The notes under the pieces were generated by a model, which saw nothing but the letters and a program-made list of their open reading frames with translations, was not told the DNA's origin and did not search any database. This document shows, one piece after another, positions 1 through 6,840 of a stretch of 11,114 nucleotides of DNA. Origin of the DNA: Thalassiosira profunda. Its lineage: Eukaryota > Bacillariophyta > Thalassiosirophyceae > Thalassiosirales > Thalassiosiraceae. Position numbers and translations under genes: made by a program. Location: assembly GCA_036939355.1 (NCBI GenBank), contig JALLAP010000661.1:1-11114 (forward strand), written 5' to 3'. Numbering within the stretch: position 1 is the first letter of the stretch; every line of letters begins with the position of its first letter.

Positions 1-212
1 GGGATGGCCGGCGCGGGGTCGGTTTGCAACTCGGGGTTCATGTCAGGTGCACCTTCGTGTTTGGCGTCACCGTTCATTTCTGCTGTGCTTTCCAGGGAGC
101 CGATTAAATTGTCGATCTCGTCGCCGCCGCCATCGCCACTGGCAGCGCCGCTGTTGTCGGCGTTATCGCCGCTGCCGTCGCCCGCCGACGGCCACTGGGG
201 GGCGAAGGCCAT
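1..212 (-). CDS. N-terminus of an unrecognised Gly/Asp/Asn-rich protein (partial)
   Basis: A reading frame opens on the minus strand with an ATG at 212-210 in a good eukaryotic context (GCC before ATG, G after it) and stays open for 70 codons to the left edge. The start reads MAFAPQWPSAGDG and is followed by a Gly/Asp/Asn/Ser/Ala-rich stretch to about residue 31, then a more normal acidic segment (DEIDNLIGSLES, about residues 31-42). No domain is visible in this part. The low-complexity N-terminus looks intrinsically disordered. It is divergent from the LRR gene, with 260 bp between the two start codons. I see no signal peptide. I do not recognise the family; the rest of the gene lies outside the window. 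Confidence rests on the open frame, ATG context and fit with the alternating gene order. Confidence 0.6.
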   Translation of the reverse strand, partial: MAFAPQWPSAGDGSGDNADNSGAASGDGGGDEIDNLIGSLESTAEMNGDAKHEGAPDMNPELQTDPAPAI

Positions 213-472
213 GGCACATTCCCTCACCCTCTCCACTCGTTTTGTGGCACCCTTGCAAGGTAACGAAATGCAATGAAAAACTATGTTTATCACGTTGCAT
301 GTTCATAAGATACATAGTAACTCTTTATGTAAACTCTTTCCCTAGCCCTACCTATCGGGCGCTCCTCACTCCTCACTCCTCACCTCTAGCACCGCAACAA
401 AGACAAAGGCCGTGAGGTGCACCACGTCGCCATCTACGCCTGGACTGATTTTAAAGTGCGGTTTGTCAGCTT
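213..472. promoter_or_regulatory. Divergent intergenic region, presumed shared promoter
   Basis: This 260-bp stretch separates the left-edge gene (minus) from the LRR gene (plus) and must hold both promoters and 5' UTRs. It has an AT-rich core at about 265-340 and a C/T-rich part at about 341-390 that includes a 7-bp tandem repeat. I see no convincing TATA box. A donor-like GTAACG (about 261) and an acceptor-like TTTGTCAG just before the LRR ATG would allow a 5' UTR intron, but the sequence alone cannot show this. Confidence 0.4.
362..383. repeat. Three tandem copies of a 7-bp C/T-rich unit
   Basis: The unit CTCCTCA is repeated three times without mismatch (362-368, 369-375, 376-382), plus one base. 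It lies in the divergent intergenic region about 90 bp upstream of the LRR start. Such pyrimidine-rich minisatellites are common near eukaryotic start sites; no function is claimed. Confidence 0.8.
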
Positions 473-2158
473 ATGGAAGCTGGAGGAATTGATTTCAGCT
501 GCAACACGATGAGTGGGGAGAGGAGCGCGAAGAGACGCAAGGCGGACGCTGCCTCCGACGATGGAGGCACCGTGGTGCACGAGCTGAGGGAGATGGGGGC
601 CGTGATGAAGACACTCGTTGATCACAACAGCTCCTTAATTGCAAGTGTGAATGGTATGCAGAAGGAGATGGCAAGCATGCATCATAAAATGGATGCAATG
701 GCGGACAAGCTGAATCAGCTGGAGGCAGGGAATGGCAGCGGAACACTGGGGGAGAAATCAGATAGATTGGAGCCTAAGGATGGCAGCCTTGCAATCTCGT
801 TGCAGAAACTTGCGGACCGGCAGAAATATCACGAGGTCCTGCTGAGGAATCAGAAGTGGGAGTATCCCGTCGCGAGACCCTCCCAAGACTACTGGGACTC
901 GCTGGAGGACCAAAGGCAAATCGATGCCGCTGAACGTTTTATCGATCAGATTGAGAACGAGACGCGCAAAATGAGGTTGGGGATTGCGCAGGATGGGGCA
1001 GATTCATATGAACTACACCAGATACATTTCCACCAGCCGGAGCATGAGGGCCATATCACCCTTCCGTACAGCGATCACCTTAGACCATACTGGGAGGAAT
1101 TTGCGCGGGCTCTGGAGGAGTTCAGCCATTCCCTCAAATGCTCGCCAAGTGGTGATTGGACGAGCCTAGGCATAGGTGCTGTGGAGTTGCCTGACGATGT
1201 TCTGAAGATGCTCTCAAAAGCCCTTCACTCAACGCACTTTGATCGCTTGGGCTTTGCAAACTCTCCACGAGAAGACAATAGCTTGGAAGGCAAACTGAAG
1301 TTTGCTCTCGACTATGCTGAAAGCAATCCCAACTTGAAGGGCCTTGCATTTCTGAAACACAACATCGAGTGCCAGCGTCATATTGAACGAATCTGCGCCA
1401 TGATAAAAGATCACCCTTCCATTGAAGAAATAATCCTTCATGGTTGCAAAGCTGGCGAACTCGATGGGTACGAAATGATACGCTCCATTGTCGCGTCGGG
1501 GAGGGACAAGCTCAAACGAATCGATCTGTCTGACAATGACCTGGACGCAGAAGAAGCTGCCCCACTTTGGGACTATTTGGCGTCGAACCCCATTCTTCAG
1601 AGTCTCAGCCTCGCAGATAACAGTTTGGACGATAGCGCTGCAGAGTCACTTGCGCGCGCTCTCAAAACGAACACAAATCTGCGCTATCTCGACATGAGCG
1701 GTAATCAATTCTCAATGTACGGTGGCATCACGCTGAAAAGGGCAGAGTTTGATGATACAAGCTTGAACTCCGCATCTGACTCGAACCATACTGCTCTTGT
1801 CATTTATCCTGGTGGCACTTCTGGACCCAACTTAGGCTCTGTAGACGCCAGAATATTGACAGGCGAGCCTGCTGCTGACCCAAAGGCGCTGCGGGCATTC
1901 AAGGTATACACGGTTCTCGCCTCCAGAAACAGGGCAAGCTCCAATGTTGAGCATTTTGCAGATGTTCCTACCGAAGTTCTTCCTGACATGCTGAAATCTA
2001 TTCAAGGATACTCTCAATATTGGCGTTCAGATCAGTGGCAGGTTGGGAAAAATTACAACCACGTCGAGCCTTTGTCAGTGGTTTATGAAATATTGCGCAA
2101 CTGGGACAAAGCGCTGTCTGTGTATGAATCTCTGGGAAACCCGAATGATGTGTTGTAG
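473..2158 (+). CDS. Leucine-rich-repeat (RNI-like) protein with N-terminal coiled coil
   Basis: A 561-aa intron-less frame. Residues about 14-30 are basic and charged (GERSAKRRKADA), a possible nuclear localisation signal. Residues about 33-85 are heptad-like with many Met, Leu and Lys/Glu, typical of a coiled coil. Residues about 125-220 hold Trp/Tyr-rich segments (NQKWEYP, DYWDSL, RPYWEEF). Residues about 285-415 show ribonuclease-inhibitor-type LRRs: NLKGLAFLKHN, SIEEIILHG, KLKRIDLSDNDLD, ILQSLSLADNSLD, NLRYLDMSGNQFS. The C-terminal ~140 residues are unrecognised. LRR proteins of this layout are usually binding scaffolds; the partner is unknown. A second ATG at 509 (A at -3) would give a 549-aa protein and has a better -3 base than the one at 473, so the start is uncertain. 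The stop is 34 bp from the stop of the convergent SET gene. Confidence 0.85.
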   Translation: MEAGGIDFSCNTMSGERSAKRRKADAASDDGGTVVHELREMGAVMKTLVDHNSSLIASVNGMQKEMASMHHKMDAMADKLNQLEAGNGSGTLGEKSDRLEPKDGSLAISLQKLADRQKYHEVLLRNQKWEYPVARPSQDYWDSLEDQRQIDAAERFIDQIENETRKMRLGIAQDGADSYELHQIHFHQPEHEGHITLPYSDHLRPYWEEFARALEEFSHSLKCSPSGDWTSLGIGAVELPDDVLKMLSKALHSTHFDRLGFANSPREDNSLEGKLKFALDYAESNPNLKGLAFLKHNIECQRHIERICAMIKDHPSIEEIILHGCKAGELDGYEMIRSIVASGRDKLKRIDLSDNDLDAEEAAPLWDYLASNPILQSLSLADNSLDDSAAESLARALKTNTNLRYLDMSGNQFSMYGGITLKRAEFDDTSLNSASDSNHTALVIYPGGTSGPNLGSVDARILTGEPAADPKALRAFKVYTVLASRNRASSNVEHFADVPTEVLPDMLKSIQGYSQYWRSDQWQVGKNYNHVEPLSVVYEILRNWDKALSVYESLGNPNDVL

Positions 2159-2192
2159 AGATAGAGCCTTTTACATTGCGAGTCTCATGATT

Positions 2193-4159
2193 TCATCGCA
2201 GATTCTTCCAAGCTTCAGGAAATATATCATCTGGCATCATCATCTCGTGCCGAAATGGATGAGGCAAGAACTCATCTTTTGTGTACGGTTTGTCTCGAAT
2301 TTGTATCGCCCAACGAGGCACGGCCGTCAATATGTGCTGTTCTCCTGGTGGAATGTAGACTCCGTCTTCGGCACTGCCTGCCACTCCAAACTCGAGCTCC
2401 AGCTCGCTCAAATCCAGCATTTTGGCAGTGTAGTAGTATTGTTTGTCAGCCTCGTTGTATTCTCGCTCTGTTATCCGACAAGGAATCAAATGGAGCATTT
2501 GCCATTCGTCTTCCCACTCGTACGATCCAGCTGGTGATGCATCTGGCCCGCTGTATCCGTAATGGCATAAGAACATCAAGTTGGGATGGTACGGCTCCGA
2601 CTGTTGCTCTGCTTCGGTGCGCAGAGGCGTCACCAAATCATTTTGCAATGTGGCCGCAGATTCAAAGTTCTCCGAACCATCAGGAGGCGACCACTGTTGG
2701 ACATGGCTGTTCCACGCTTCCGCCCAGTCTGGGCCGTAGTCTATGAACACTTCTTCTCCTGGTTGAATGTCTCGCGTGGCAACATAGTCTATTGATAGGC
2801 CAATCACTCCCGTCTTCTTGAGAAAATCCACATCTTCCTCCAGCCAGAACGAATTGTGGTTGGGCGTACCTTCCTTTGCCCAAACGATCTTTGCATTTGG
2901 CGACTTGTTGTGGTTGATGTATGCCGACGGCGACGTATAGGGGCAAAGGATGACGGTGGACTCTCGGTGGCCAAAGCAATAGTTTGTGATCAGCTGCAAT
3001 GCCACCGGTTGATCTGGATCCTTATACCCGTCCTCTCCCTCTGCATACATGATCAAGGCGGTTCGATTGGGTATGTGCAGCAGCGGTCCTGGGGCCACCA
3101 ATCCTCCTTCCGGGATAAATCTAGAAGCAAAGGCGCCTCTGCCAGCTTGCTCGATGGTCGAGTTGCCCGGCCGTATATTGTCCATGCATCGCGCGTTTTC
3201 GTTCAGCCACTCTATTGACCTCACGCTGTAGGGCAGCCGACTCTCGGCAGACCCGGCCGTTTGAGCGTATTGCATGTCCTCAAACGACAATGGCAGGGCG
3301 TTGCTGTTCTTCGACTCCGAGAACAAGCGACCGTGCAACGATACGAGATCCCAGAGATCCCGCGTAAAGTCCGGGTCCGCCTCGGACCGCATCGATATCC
3401 TCAAGCTCATTTTCCTTAGTTTCCTCAAGAACTTGTCGACTCTCTGGAAGTTCTTCTGGAACGGAACAAAGTCAAACTCCTCCCGGTTCTCAAACCAATG
3501 CTCGCCGTAATTGACAAAGATCTCCCCGCCCGCCGGTATCTCCCGCGACGTGATCATCCTCTGGTTGTACCATCCGGTGAAGCCCGTCACGCCGGGATCC
3601 TTGCTCCGATGCAGGCCTGCGTGGTCGTAGTCAGGGTTGCCTTCGAAAGCATTTATCAAAGCCATGTTGCAGTTGGGCATGCACCCGGTGCCAATTACAA
3701 GCGCGTGCCCGTCGGCCATATCGAACTCCATCCCCACCTCGGACGGGTCCCACGAGTAATCCTCCCACAAAAAGTGAAAATCAATGTCGGGGGACACGTG
3801 CCACGCCGCATCCTGGAAGGGGACGATGATGTCGGGCTCGGCCACCGCTTCGCCGGGGCCGAGGTCGATGCCGGTGAAGATTCCGAGGCCGGCTGCAATG
3901 ATGGGCGCATAGAAGTGAGTAATGATGTTTATGTGCATACCTTCTGCACAGATGAATGAATTGCAATTCTTAAAGGCCATCATTTAACGCAACCCTTACC
4001 ATTGGGAATTGTCGACTCGGCGAGGAACAGCCGGCAGTGCGGGTGCTCCACCTCTGTCGCCGATGGTGATGGGTCGGCGGCGGAATCATCGGTGGTGACG
4101 CGGAAAGCCGCGGCGGCCGCGATCAGCCGTTGCAACAATAGCCCGCGCTGGCCGGGCAT
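2193..4159 (-). CDS. Protein with two divergent SET domains (two exons)
   Basis: Spliced from exon 1 (4159-4000, 53 codons plus one base) and exon 2 (3892-2193), giving 619 aa. The splice is supported because it joins ...LFLAESTIPN to AGLGIFTGIDL, rebuilding the N-terminal SET strand. First SET-like module: GLGIFTG at about 55-61, GCMPNCNMAL at about 123-132 in place of the usual NHSCxPN, and GGEIFVNYGEHWF at about 175-187. Second module: AGRGAFASRFIPEGG at about 303-317, YINHNKSPNA at about 378-387, and ATRDIQPGEEVFIDYGP at about 425-441. SET domains usually transfer methyl groups from S-adenosylmethionine to lysine on histones or other proteins. Here the first module has lost the canonical Asn-His pair, so it may be inactive or structural; the second looks better kept. 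A hydrophobic, Ala-rich start (residues 7-19) might be a weak targeting signal. The C-terminal ~160 residues are unrecognised. Substrate unknown. Confidence 0.85.
3893..3999 (-). other. Spliceosomal intron, 107 nt, in the tandem-SET gene
   Basis: On the minus strand the donor is G|GTAAGG (intron from 3999) and the acceptor is TCATTGCAG (ending at 3893). It interrupts a codon after its first base, and splicing keeps the frame. Without splicing, exon 1 runs out of frame with the SET domain, and the exon 2 frame would start with an unrelated short peptide encoded by the intron. Confidence 0.85.
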
Positions 4160-4638
4160 CGTAGCTGCAAGGCCAGCGCCCCCAAACGAAGATGGGAGGC
4201 GGTCTTGGGGCGGAGGCCTATGATGGGTGGCGTCCGCCTTTGATGTGTTGTGGGAGCAAGCCGGGGAGAGGGGAGGGAGGGTCTTCGCAGGGGAAGCAAA
4301 GCGATACTATTCCTACGTAGAAAATTGAAATTGACTTGCCGCCAACTCTGACGACTCTTTTGGCGTTGGAGCGAGCCAACGCCCGCAACGCCTGGCCGAA
4401 AAGTCGATTTGACTTCACTCAAAACGCCAACGCGATGTGTTTGCACGATACCATGCAATGGTACCGAGTGGACGTGTCTACGCTGCTGGCGGCGGCAGTG
4501 AGATTGAGAGGGTGATCACACTTGTGCATCTCCTTCGACGGTGGGCAGAACTCAGTAGCTGGTGCTGGGATAGGACGACAAGAGGAGACGATCACCAGCA
4601 TACACATTATTTGATAGACCCATCGCCGCCTTGCAACC
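4160..4638. promoter_or_regulatory. Divergent intergenic region between the SET gene and the 81-aa gene
   Basis: This 479-bp stretch has no convincing coding frame. It must hold the 5' ends and promoters of two divergent genes. It contains a cluster of AACGCC/GGCGTT motifs (4362-4428) with a hairpin-forming inverted repeat, and a separate small palindrome at 4449-4463 (TACCAT, three bases, ATGGTA). TTTTGGCG at about 4359-4366 resembles the core of E2F-type cell-cycle sites, but the match is incomplete. No TATA box is evident. Confidence 0.4.
4362..4383. repeat. Inverted repeat with 8-bp perfect arms and extra AACGCC copies nearby
   Basis: GGCGTTGG (4362-4369) and CCAACGCC (4376-4383) are perfect inverted arms around a 6-base loop. 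Further AACGCC copies lie at 4387-4392 and 4423-4428, and a related CGCCAAC at about 4340-4346. A GC-rich cluster of a repeated hexamer in both orientations inside a divergent promoter suggests a protein-binding site, possibly for a dimer. No factor can be named with confidence. Confidence 0.6.
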
Positions 4639-4884
4639 ATGAAGGCCTACCACGGCGCCCAGAACGGCTCCGACGAGGCCCACGAATTCGACAAGTTCTT
4701 AATGAAACTCGAGACGACCAAACAGCAACCGTCGCCCCGCCGCTGGAACCGCGCGGACAGCTCCGACAACTCCACCTTCGACAGCCGCAACGAGTCGGCG
4801 TTTGGGGAAACCATCGCCGAGCTCGGATTGGGACGGACGAGCACCGAGTCGGAGCCCCGCCCCTTTGCCTTTGGCCCTCTTTGA
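4639..4884 (+). CDS. Small orphan protein, 81 aa
   Basis: The frame starts MKAYHGAQNGSDEAHEF in a strong context (GCAACC before ATG) and ends at a TGA. Composition is polar and protein-like: an acidic, Asn/Asp/Ser-rich middle (DSSDNSTFDSRNES, about residues 40-53), then FGETIAELGLGRTSTESE (about 55-72) and a Phe/Pro ending. There is no signal peptide, membrane segment or Cys pair. I do not recognise a family. The short helix-prone DEAHEFDKFLMKLETTK and the Ser/Thr-Glu-rich tail would suit a small regulatory or phosphorylated protein, but that is a guess. A candidate poly(A) signal lies about 155 bp downstream. An overlapping minus-strand frame (4988-4647) has a less natural composition and no clear role. 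The alternating strand pattern and the ATG context favour this one as real. Confidence 0.55.
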   Translation: MKAYHGAQNGSDEAHEFDKFLMKLETTKQQPSPRRWNRADSSDNSTFDSRNESAFGETIAELGLGRTSTESEPRPFAFGPL

Positions 4885-5040
4885 TAACCGCAGCTCTGGT
4901 GGTCCAGCCGCGCCCGGTGAAACTCCTCCCTCCACGCTCTTAGTCTTGGCGTTCCGCCGCTCGGCCTCGTCCGAATTGAAAGTAACACTGTAATGCGTGT
5001 GCTATTATTGGTGTCTTCTGGCTGGTATGCCAGGAACTAA

Positions 5041-5046
5041 AATAAA
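5041..5046 (+). terminator. Candidate polyadenylation signal AATAAA for the 81-aa gene
   Basis: A canonical AATAAA on the plus strand, 157 bp past the stop of the 81-aa frame and before the 3' end of the convergent LAGLIDADG gene. It fits a 3' UTR of normal length, but diatoms do not strictly need this hexamer. Confidence 0.35.
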
Positions 5047-5091
5047 TCGATGAAGGCCATGGCCGCAGCCAGGCAAAGATGCAATATCTCC

Positions 5092-6516
5092 CTAGGGGGA
5101 GTAGACTGTAATTGTCTGGTCAGAGATGGTGACGCCATTGGCGCTGATGATGATGCGCCTTTTGCCCTTGCTCGGCCTCAAGATTTTGATGATGATCAAG
5201 AGGTCTTTGAGGAAGCGAACAAGCTTCTTCTTTGTGGCGCCAGGAATATCTTTGTCTTTTTGAACCATGATGAGCAGCAGCAACACGGCCCACTGGGAGC
5301 GGCGATTGTAGTCGAAGCTTCCGATGGGGAAGATGATGCGCTCCACCTGCTGCAAGTTGAATGTGATTCTGAATTTGGTCCGAGTGGCGCCAGAACCTCC
5401 CCGAGTACGCTGTGTCACCGTAAGCTCCTCGCCGGTGGGGAAGCGAAGCACCTTGTTCAGAATCATAGCAATCGCCTTGAGGTAGTTCTCGTGAGACTGG
5501 AACAGGCCGCACTCGCCATTCCGCGAATTGCCAGTCATCCCCACGGTGCCGTCGGCTCCCCAGAATCCAGCAATGTAGAGAAAGAGGAATATGGGAGGAA
5601 GGCTGTATCCAACAAGAGGCGGAAACCCTTCCATCGTCTGAAACCGCTCATAGAAAAATTCCATCCCCATCCCCGCGTTGTGGTTGTGGTTCAAGGAAGA
5701 GAGGATCCACGGCAGTGCGGCTCTGGCATACCTCATGCCATCCTCGAGGAATTCCGCGTGCAAGCCGAGCCCTGCCATACTGGCAAACAGGAAAATTACG
5801 TGCCATTGCACGCGCCTGAAAACAAGGAATCGATTGAATCCTGTGAACATGGTCTTCCTCTCCTTTGCCCCTGCTCTCTCATCATCCTCCTCCGGGAAGA
5901 AGTGTTTCTGCATGAATGGCAGTGTAGCCTCCGATTGACTGCTGCCGAAACCCATCAATACCAGAAGCTTGTGGAAAGTGGTGTCGTTCCCAATAGCAAG
6001 TGCCACATGGGGGCGACGCACCTCTGTGAGAGCCCCATTGATGGACCCATCTCCGTCAATAAAGCCTGCCACGTAGCCCCACATCGCAAGGCCGTTCTTG
6101 AAAAAGGGCATCAGTTGAAGCACTGCGTCCACAATAGACTTCATCAACGTGGGGAAGCCACTGGCAAACAGGAGGAGCGGCAGGCCCATGAGGAAGCCCT
6201 TCTCCGGTCCATGAAATACCTCCTCCTCGACGAACTTGTATGCGCCGTGCAGTTGACCCAAGTACTTCTCATTCGCTTTCAGGAGTTTGGCACGCGAGCC
6301 ATACCTTTTCTTGGCGGCGGGTGTGACGGTGGGGATGTTTGCCTCCTCGGCCAACACAACCAAGCCCGCCACAAATGCGCTCCAATCCATCTTCGGCCGG
6401 GGGAGGGTGGTTTTCGTACTATCTTCCTCGGGGGCCATGGCGGCGTCAGCCTCCTCGGGTGGCACGGCGGCGGCCGCGCCGCCAGCAGAGGCGGAGGCAC
6501 GGGTGGTCCGCATCAT
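5092..6516 (-). CDS. Two-motif LAGLIDADG homing-endonuclease-like protein
   Basis: A 474-aa intron-less frame. Two LAGLIDADG motifs are plain: YVAGFIDGDG at residues 148-157 and YIAGFWGADG at 314-323. Both keep the acidic residue at the metal-binding position (Asp156, Asp322). Each is followed by the expected continuation, GSINGALTEVRRPHVALAI after the first and TVGMTGNSRNGECGLFQSH then LKAIAMIL after the second, as in the alpha-beta-beta-alpha fold of monomeric LAGLIDADG enzymes. These cut long DNA targets, or act as RNA-splicing maturases. The protein is longer than usual (free-standing enzymes are often about 200-350 aa): about 147 residues precede motif 1 (low-complexity Ala/Glu to about 40, then hydrophobic helical segments), and the two motifs are 166 residues apart. 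There is no host intron or intein around it. It could be an active selfish gene, an organelle-targeted maturase, or a domesticated DNA-binding protein. Confidence 0.85.
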   Translation of the reverse strand: MMRTTRASASAGGAAAAVPPEEADAAMAPEEDSTKTTLPRPKMDWSAFVAGLVVLAEEANIPTVTPAAKKRYGSRAKLLKANEKYLGQLHGAYKFVEEEVFHGPEKGFLMGLPLLLFASGFPTLMKSIVDAVLQLMPFFKNGLAMWGYVAGFIDGDGSINGALTEVRRPHVALAIGNDTTFHKLLVLMGFGSSQSEATLPFMQKHFFPEEDDERAGAKERKTMFTGFNRFLVFRRVQWHVIFLFASMAGLGLHAEFLEDGMRYARAALPWILSSLNHNHNAGMGMEFFYERFQTMEGFPPLVGYSLPPIFLFLYIAGFWGADGTVGMTGNSRNGECGLFQSHENYLKAIAMILNKVLRFPTGEELTVTQRTRGGSGATRTKFRITFNLQQVERIIFPIGSFDYNRRSQWAVLLLLIMVQKDKDIPGATKKKLVRFLKDLLIIIKILRPSKGKRRIIISANGVTISDQTITVYSP

Positions 6517-6530
6517 CGTGTTTGTTTGAG

Positions 6531-6550
6531 ATAATGATAATGATAATGAT
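6531..6550. repeat. Hexanucleotide microsatellite (ATAATG)3
   Basis: Three perfect copies of ATAATG followed by AT, 15 bp upstream of the LAGLIDADG start codon and so in its 5' UTR or core promoter. Length is likely to vary between strains. Confidence 0.85.
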
Positions 6551-6591
6551 TACGTCGCTACAACTAGGTGTTTTTGCGCTCGCATTGTGAA

Positions 6592-6603
6592 TGTCCGCGG
6601 ACA
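6592..6603. promoter_or_regulatory. Perfect 12-bp palindrome TGTCCGCGGACA
   Basis: A self-complementary 12-mer, 76 bp upstream of the LAGLIDADG ATG and about 240 bp upstream of the 507-aa gene ATG. Two half-sites (TGTCCG) face each other, the usual form of a site for a homodimeric DNA-binding protein. The factor is unknown. Confidence 0.4.
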
Positions 6604-6840
6604 GTCGTTGACCAAATTGCAAATCTCTGGCGGAAGAGGCGAGCTCTTCATTGTTTGAGAGGGAGAGGGAAAAAGCGGGCAATCGGGGCCGCTCACCAAG
6701 TTGTTGCGCAAGATAAGACTAGTTGAGCCCCCTTTATCGGCTTGCCCACAAAAGTATCCAAAGAGCCAAAGCCCCACCACAAAGCCATTCCCCTCTTCCT
6801 TCGTAGCCCCTCACGACGCGCCGACGCACTCTCCCCAACC

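Larger units (their letters stand above)
6517..6840. promoter_or_regulatory. Divergent intergenic region between the LAGLIDADG gene and the 507-aa gene
   Basis: A 324-bp stretch with no supported gene that must carry both promoters. It holds a hexanucleotide microsatellite next to the LAGLIDADG start, an ATTACGTC element (about 6548-6555; the reverse complement GACGTAAT resembles a bZIP/CRE-like half-site), a perfect 12-bp palindrome at 6592-6603, and a C-rich, pyrimidine-heavy leader (about 6770-6840) just before the plus-strand ATG. Confidence 0.45.

Noticed and set aside
261..470. A possible 5' UTR intron, or an extra coding exon starting at the plus-strand ATG at 211, for the LRR gene.
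   Set aside because: Joining that upstream ATG frame to the LRR gene hits a stop codon within a few codons. A non-coding UTR intron cannot be judged from sequence alone.
3498..3959. A 153-codon plus-strand frame inside the tandem-SET gene.
   Set aside because: It is antisense to the first SET module and spans its intron; no domain is visible.
5050..6534. A 494-aa open frame on the plus strand across the whole LAGLIDADG gene.
   Set aside because: The minus strand carries two diagnostic LAGLIDADG motifs with correct spacing of following elements. The plus frame has no recognisable domain, and its His/Gln/Cys-rich composition is that of an antisense shadow.
6742..6840. An N-terminal extension of the 507-aa protein beginning at a TTG at 6742.
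   Set aside because: Eukaryotic genes rarely start at TTG, and a good ATG in strong context lies at 6841, where the protein-like sequence begins.
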